This document shows, one piece after another, positions 34,168-38,259 of a DNA stretch of 38,259 nucleotides. The position numbers and the translations under genes are program-made. A model generated the notes under the pieces. It saw nothing but the letters and a program-made list of their open reading frames with translations, was not told the DNA's origin and ran no database searches. Source of the stretch: Oscillospiraceae bacterium (GTDB lineage: Bacteria > Bacillota > Clostridia > Saccharofermentanales > Saccharofermentanaceae); NCBI GenBank assembly GCA_902776845.1, contig CACYRM010000017.1, forward strand, positions 1-38,259, given 5' to 3'. Numbering within the stretch: the stretch's first letter is position 1; each line of letters starts with the position of its first letter.

Positions 34168-34192
34168 TTTGCTATAAACGGATTATAGCAAA
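34168..34192. promoter_or_regulatory. Perfect 10-bp inverted repeat covering the -10 box of the HD-GYP gene
   Basis: Arms TTTGCTATAA/TTATAGCAAA (34168-34177 and 34183-34192) with a 5-base spacer. The minus-strand TATAAT (34187-34182) lies inside it, about 37 bases upstream of the ATG at 34145. The -35 is weak (TGCAGA-like). This is the arrangement of an operator blocking a promoter; a hairpin in the RNA is the alternative. Confidence 0.6.
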
Positions 34193-34251
34193 ATAATTTT
34201 ATCTCTGCATTTCGCACATATTAAAAATCTGAAAGGAAAAAACCTGAGATA

Positions 34252-36651
34252 TCAGTCATCTGTCTTGAAAAAGATCCCGGTAAGGGCGCACTGGTCTCCC
34301 GTCAGAGCCACATATACCGTATCATCATCAGAACGTATCGTAGTAATACTCTTCAGGAGGATCCCTCCGTTTTCCGTAATTACAGTGATGGTTTTCCCGC
34401 TGCGTTTGATAGAGACATGACAGTCAAAGCCTTCCCGGTTGATCTTCTTCCATCCGTCCCAGCCGTCAAATTGGTCATTCCTGCTTATGATCACTTCATT
34501 GGACGCATAATATCCGGTCTCCCATACCTCTCCGTCAAGCCTTACAAGCGCGAACTCACGGTAATCCTCATCAGTTACTTTACCGTTTGAAGACGTAAAC
34601 AGACAGACAAACGGGCAATGCCATATAAGCCTTGCCGTCGGAAGACTCTTGGCATGGAAATCGATTTCCATTGCGTTTTTCAAAAGAACTCCGTCCGTCG
34701 CATCGGTCCTGTAATTATCAACCTGCACATTCGGAACATTACCGGCCTCACCTTCGATATAAGAAACCAGTTCGGCAATACGCGGAATGGAATTCTCTTC
34801 AACCGCTTCATCCGAATGATCTACTGATATAACCTTGAGATGGTAATCCGCACCGGAAAAACTTATGTAGCAGTATCTGGTGCTGTCAGCAAGCGCAACT
34901 ATGTATTCGATCATCTTGTCTTCACCGATCAGTTTTACAAGAATATGGTCTTTCTGTCTGACGGCCTCGATCTCATATTCACCGCACACACCATTAGCCG
35001 GAACGGAAGAGGACGGGGATTTCATATTCATTATGTTCGGTCTTACGGCTCTGGCTTCGCCGGTCTTATATGTTCCGTCATATTTAAGTTCAACATACTC
35101 GGTATAGAGTAATTGTTCAGCCAGTTTTCCCGATTCATGGACTCTTCCGTCCAAAGCATCGAAAAGCACTATTACCGGATCGCAGTCTTTATTATCAAAA
35201 CCTTCAGCAGGAGAGATTTTTAAACGGATATTCAGCTTGCGTTCAGGAACCGCTAAAACACCTTCCGTGTGAAAATCCCTGAAGCCCGTAAAAGTGAATT
35301 CGTCATTGCCGGAAAACTCTTTTACATCCTCTTTCTCACGCATAGCGTATTCCTGGTCCTGATCGATCATATGTATCATCTGTGTGGCAAACAGCGGATC
35401 AAACTGCTCACCCATCTCCTCGATCAGGATCTGTCTTACCGTTGCCTGTGGAAGCGGGTCTCTGTAACTTCTCTTGGATGTCATGGCATCATAGGCATCG
35501 GCAACAGCTATTATCCTCGCAAGTTCAGGTATATCACTCCCCTTGAGCTTGTCAGGATAACCTCTTCCGTCAAATCTCTCATGATGGTGATGAGCTCCGA
35601 TACTGATATAAGGAAATTCAACTATACTCGACAGTATCTCCTTGCCTATAGTCGTATGCTCTTTGATCTTCTCATATTCTTCGTCAGTCAGTTTACCCTT
35701 CTTGTTGATGATCTCATCAGGAACACCGATCTTGCCTATATCGTGCAGGAGCGCGGCATAATATATATCTTCACATTCCTTATCATCCTTACCGGCCATT
35801 TTGGCTATCATCTTGGAATAGCCCGCAACTCTTGATGAGTGACCGTGAGTATACTTGTCCTTGGCATCGATCGCGCTTGCCAATGCTTCAGCAGTCTGTT
35901 CAAAAAGTCTTTTCATGCTCTGCTGCTCAGCAGTCAGGAGTTCTATCCGCAGATCGTTTGCATGGGCATAAGATTCGTTCATATCCTTCAATGCAAACAG
36001 ATAAAGCAGCAGCGCCATTGCCGCGATCGTTGTATTTATAAATGAAAGGCCGTAGATCTTCATCTGCACAACTGAGGCGATAAGCGGCAGGATCGAAAAA
36101 AGCATAAGCGACAGACTGATGATCGGACTGAGCTTTTTGCAGTTCTGTATAATGACAGAGACCTGCAGAATAAGCATAACCGCAGGAACAAGATAACAGA
36201 ACAGAAATCCGGGTCCGCGCTGATAGGTATTCGTTGCGTCGAACGAATAATACAGACCGGTAAACTGGGATACTATCAGCATTACCATACCCGCTATTCC
36301 CAAATAATTTACGACTTTAAGCCTCTTAAATCCCTGCCCGCTGTTTGAATCCTCATAAAGATCGGTGATATAAGCATTAAACGCAAACAGAATGCCTATA
36401 TTCATCAGAAAAACCAAAAAATTGCTGATCCTGACGATCCAAAAACCTTCAACAGACGGATCACCCCTGTAAGCATATGCAAAACAGTCTGCAGCCATAG
36501 TGACCATAGCGCAAACTTCAACAGCCAGGAGCGAATTGCGTCTCTTTTTGGGAAGGGCCTTCATGAACAGTACAAATACAGCAATAAGTCCGCACATACT
36601 GCTCAACATCATCATTATTGTTGCCTGATAACTAATCAAAAATCCAAGCAT
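34252..36651 (-). CDS. Membrane HD-GYP domain protein with an unassigned C-terminal beta-rich region (paralogue 2)
   Basis: 799 residues. About seven hydrophobic segments (5-32, 40-60, 70-95, 113-133, 148-168, 178-196, 205-221) make a 7TM-like sensor, longer than and not obviously related to that of its neighbour. A coiled linker (ESYAHANDLRIELLTAEQQ) leads to the HD-GYP domain: HGHSSRVAGYS, LLHDIGKIGVPDE (His303-Asp304) and HHERFDGRGYPDKLKG (GYP 364-366), all intact. Residues about 440-799 repeat the unassigned region of the 31911-34145 protein (PVIVLFDALDGR, ARLIWHCPF, FALVRLDGEVWETG, VYVALTGDQCALTGI). ATG at 36651; no strong ribosome site seen. A promoter lies about 85 bases upstream. Confidence 0.9.
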   Translation of the reverse strand: MLGFLISYQATIMMMLSSMCGLIAVFVLFMKALPKKRRNSLLAVEVCAMVTMAADCFAYAYRGDPSVEGFWIVRISNFLVFLMNIGILFAFNAYITDLYEDSNSGQGFKRLKVVNYLGIAGMVMLIVSQFTGLYYSFDATNTYQRGPGFLFCYLVPAVMLILQVSVIIQNCKKLSPIISLSLMLFSILPLIASVVQMKIYGLSFINTTIAAMALLLYLFALKDMNESYAHANDLRIELLTAEQQSMKRLFEQTAEALASAIDAKDKYTHGHSSRVAGYSKMIAKMAGKDDKECEDIYYAALLHDIGKIGVPDEIINKKGKLTDEEYEKIKEHTTIGKEILSSIVEFPYISIGAHHHHERFDGRGYPDKLKGSDIPELARIIAVADAYDAMTSKRSYRDPLPQATVRQILIEEMGEQFDPLFATQMIHMIDQDQEYAMREKEDVKEFSGNDEFTFTGFRDFHTEGVLAVPERKLNIRLKISPAEGFDNKDCDPVIVLFDALDGRVHESGKLAEQLLYTEYVELKYDGTYKTGEARAVRPNIMNMKSPSSSVPANGVCGEYEIEAVRQKDHILVKLIGEDKMIEYIVALADSTRYCYISFSGADYHLKVISVDHSDEAVEENSIPRIAELVSYIEGEAGNVPNVQVDNYRTDATDGVLLKNAMEIDFHAKSLPTARLIWHCPFVCLFTSSNGKVTDEDYREFALVRLDGEVWETGYYASNEVIISRNDQFDGWDGWKKINREGFDCHVSIKRSGKTITVITENGGILLKSITTIRSDDDTVYVALTGDQCALTGIFFKTDD

Positions 36652-36733
36652 AATAATCAGCCGTTTTTTTCATAAATCCTGTCGTGCCTTATATAAAGGA
36701 ACAGAAACCTTTTATATTTTTAATATATTTCTG

Positions 36734-36762
36734 ATTATCAACCGCTATTGATATTCGGTCAA
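36734..36762 (-). promoter_or_regulatory. Promoter upstream of HD-GYP paralogue 2
   Basis: Minus-strand -35 TTGACC (36762-36757), 17-base spacer, -10 GATAAT (36739-36734). The leader would be about 75 bases, AU-rich; it contains a short out-of-frame ATG reading frame of 13 codons that overlaps the gene start. Confidence 0.6.
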
Positions 36763-36781
36763 GAAATAATTAAACGCGCGA

Positions 36782-38056
36782 TTACAATATTCGCTCTGAA
36801 TCCGCGAGGATCACGTGATTTCCTATGAGTCCTGATCCAAATATGATCGAAACCGCGATCAGAACAAGGTTTCCGGAATAGATACCGATCAGCAGAACAG
36901 CAATTACAGGCAGTGTTGCTCCGGCTACGGGATATCCGGCAAATGACGAGTACAAGTATTTCTCGTTTTTCTTTTTTATATAAAATCTGATCCAATAGCA
37001 TTCATACAGGATAAGCAACACAAAAGCTGCAATCCACAAAATCAGGATCCAATCGAAATAGACTCCCTCAGGGTTGATCTTTACATGCGGATCAACCGAC
37101 TTGAATATAAGAAGGGATACAATCAGTGTAACTTCTCCGGCCCGTTCAAGAATCAACAGCAACCTGTTCTTCTCTGCTGCGTGTTTATTGCTGTCTGCAG
37201 TCTTTACTGTTCTAATCTGCAGGATCTTCGGAATAAACATCATTAAAAGGATCATTAAGCCTGTGACGGAAAACCCTATCTTATATGGAGGGTTCTCTCC
37301 AAAAATCACAGTGCTTATCCTGACCGTGCTGATCTTACCGGCATAGTGGTCTCTAAGTCTTCCATACAGGTATTCGGGCTTATCGGATCTTGTATGATCG
37401 CTTCCGTAGATACCCATCACCCTTCCGTCTGTCATGTCATATGCTTCTATGAAGTTTTCGACCAGATAGTTCTCACGGAGCGGTGATAATCCGGTATATA
37501 CAATATTGTCAGTATACACTTCGACTCCCTGTCTTATGCATTTAACCGTCTTCTCATATTCCGGGGAATCTTTTTTTCCGGTTTTTTCAAGATAATCCAA
37601 ATATCTTATACCGGTCGATTCAAACTGATGACCTATATCTGTACCATGAAAAACGGTTTCAGGACAACTGTTCTTTATTTCCTCGAAAAAACCGTAGTAA
37701 TATTCATTTCCCGCAGCGCTGCCCTGAAGATCTTCAAATACCTGATCGATGATTGCATTATCATCTTCGTTCATCCAGACATTTAAGAATTCCGCAGTAT
37801 AATACGGCAATTCTATAAACAGATCCCGGTATCCTTCATTGTAGTAATCCTTCCACAGATTAAATTCGGTTTCATAATAAGTCTCAGCACCATGATATTC
37901 ACCATAAAGCCTTATCTGCGTCTCATCCGTCGGGAAGACATCAATGGCATGATCCTTATATGAAAGGATAATTCCTGACAAAACAACTGTTCCGAGAACA
38001 GCAAACGAAATAACCGTCTTTATCCATTGTCTTAATCGACCGGGGCGATTGTTCAT
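36782..38056 (-). CDS. Polytopic membrane protein with an EreA/ChaN/TraB-like outer domain
   Basis: 424 residues. One membrane span at about 12-32, then about 220 residues that should lie outside the cell, then about five hydrophobic segments (261-281, 303-318, 335-351, 371-392, 396-411). The outer domain shows a pattern of the erythromycin-esterase/ChaN/TraB superfamily: GEYHG (52-56), a conserved-looking Glu in FIELPYY (82) and His in YGSDHTR (221). Members of this superfamily are hydrolases or haem-binding proteins; no specific reaction can be claimed. The ATG at 38056 has an AGGAAT element. It lies between the tRNA terminator and the HD-GYP pair. An identity other than this superfamily is possible, as similarity rests on short motifs. 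Confidence 0.75.
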   Translation of the reverse strand: MNNRPGRLRQWIKTVISFAVLGTVVLSGIILSYKDHAIDVFPTDETQIRLYGEYHGAETYYETEFNLWKDYYNEGYRDLFIELPYYTAEFLNVWMNEDDNAIIDQVFEDLQGSAAGNEYYYGFFEEIKNSCPETVFHGTDIGHQFESTGIRYLDYLEKTGKKDSPEYEKTVKCIRQGVEVYTDNIVYTGLSPLRENYLVENFIEAYDMTDGRVMGIYGSDHTRSDKPEYLYGRLRDHYAGKISTVRISTVIFGENPPYKIGFSVTGLMILLMMFIPKILQIRTVKTADSNKHAAEKNRLLLILERAGEVTLIVSLLIFKSVDPHVKINPEGVYFDWILILWIAAFVLLILYECYWIRFYIKKKNEKYLYSSFAGYPVAGATLPVIAVLLIGIYSGNLVLIAVSIIFGSGLIGNHVILADSERIL

Positions 38057-38099
38057 TTCTTTTTATTCCTTATAGTGTTATCCCAAAACAGGTTATATC

Positions 38100-38133
38100 T
38101 CAAAAGGCCCCGGTTCACATTCCCCGGGGCCTT
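38100..38133 (-). terminator. Intrinsic terminator of tRNA-Val
   Basis: Perfect 10-bp GC-rich stem AAGGCCCCGG/CCGGGGCCTT (38104-38113 with 38124-38133) and 10-base loop, followed on the minus strand by TTTTG. It lies 18 bases past the CCA end of the tRNA gene. Confidence 0.85.
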
Positions 38134-38151
38134 ATTCATAAGGTTTGAAAA

Positions 38152-38228
38152 TGGTGGATGCTACAGGACTCGAACCTGTGACCCCCTGCACGTCAAGCAG
38201 GTACTCTAGCCAGCTGAGCTAAGCATCC
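38152..38228 (-). tRNA. tRNA-Val (anticodon GAC)
   Basis: 77-base cloverleaf on the minus strand. Acceptor stem GGATGCT/AGCATCC, D-arm with GCTC, anticodon stem CCTGC/GCAGG with loop TTGACGT (anticodon GAC, reading GUC and GUU), T-arm ACAGG-TTCGAGT-CCTGT, and the CCA end is encoded. A TATACT -10 box (38250-38245) lies just upstream; its -35 falls outside the window. Confidence 0.95.
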
Positions 38229-38259
38229 GTATTCGAACTTTGAAAGTATACCTTGTTTT

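Noticed and set aside
1-38259. CRISPR arrays, insertion sequences, prophage or integron features
   Set aside because: No direct-repeat array, transposase, integrase, recombinase or phage gene was seen on either strand.

Overview
The window looks like chromosomal DNA of a Gram-positive, low-to-mid GC anaerobe of the class Clostridia (Bacillota). The reasons are strong AGGAGG-type ribosome binding sites, a long-form HPF, the gene orders rpsF-ssb-rpsR and tilS-hpt-ftsH, a BMP-type nucleoside ABC transporter, an FprA flavo-diiron protein, a clostripain-family (C11) protease and HD-GYP signalling proteins. I cannot fix the family. There are no phage, transposon, integron or CRISPR features, and nearly every gene is on the minus strand (prfC is the exception).

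Layout, left to right. 1-95: start of an unidentified minus-strand gene that leaves the window. 171-763: hpf with its terminator. 864-5952: ilvN, ilvB and a membrane-anchored zinc-ribbon/C11 protease. 5976-12150: fprA and a complete BMP-type nucleoside ABC transporter; its ATPase gene is broken by an exact 55-bp tandem duplication. 12207-18439: xpt, an anchored protein of unknown function, an SseB-domain protein, an AEC transporter, glpK and a malQ with an unusual charged insert. 18529-20133: prfC on the plus strand. 20144-28072: a small lipoprotein, then the housekeeping cluster (transcribed right to left) rpsF-ssb-rpsR, a leader with a terminator-like hairpin, and rplI-dnaB-tilS-hpt-ftsH. 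28286-31194: prfA followed by a threonylcarbamoyl-AMP synthase fused to a phosphatase-like domain that lacks its catalytic residues. 31292-38056: a zinc-ribbon protein, two HD-GYP paralogues sharing an unassigned C-terminal region, and a membrane protein with an EreA/TraB-like outer domain. 38152-38228: tRNA-Val(GAC).

How the genes fit together. The BMP lipoprotein, two permeases and the ATPase form a purine-nucleoside import system, and xpt just upstream recycles purine bases, so 7190-12797 is a purine-salvage block. The central cluster couples translation (S6, S18, L9, TilS), replication (SSB, DnaB), purine salvage (Hpt) and membrane proteolysis (FtsH). The right-hand third is signalling and cell-envelope related and holds the least familiar proteins.

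Most notable observations: (1) the 55-bp frame-breaking duplication, which could be reversible variation or an assembly join artefact; (2) the TsaC/Sua5-pseudophosphatase fusion; (3) the two HD-GYP proteins with a shared beta-rich C-terminal region; (4) two genes, xpt and the small lipoprotein gene, whose ribosome binding sites point to AUC/AUU or AUA rather than a normal start codon; (5) a promoter-hairpin-U-run leader before rplI. All family assignments come from reading motifs by eye; no database search was run.
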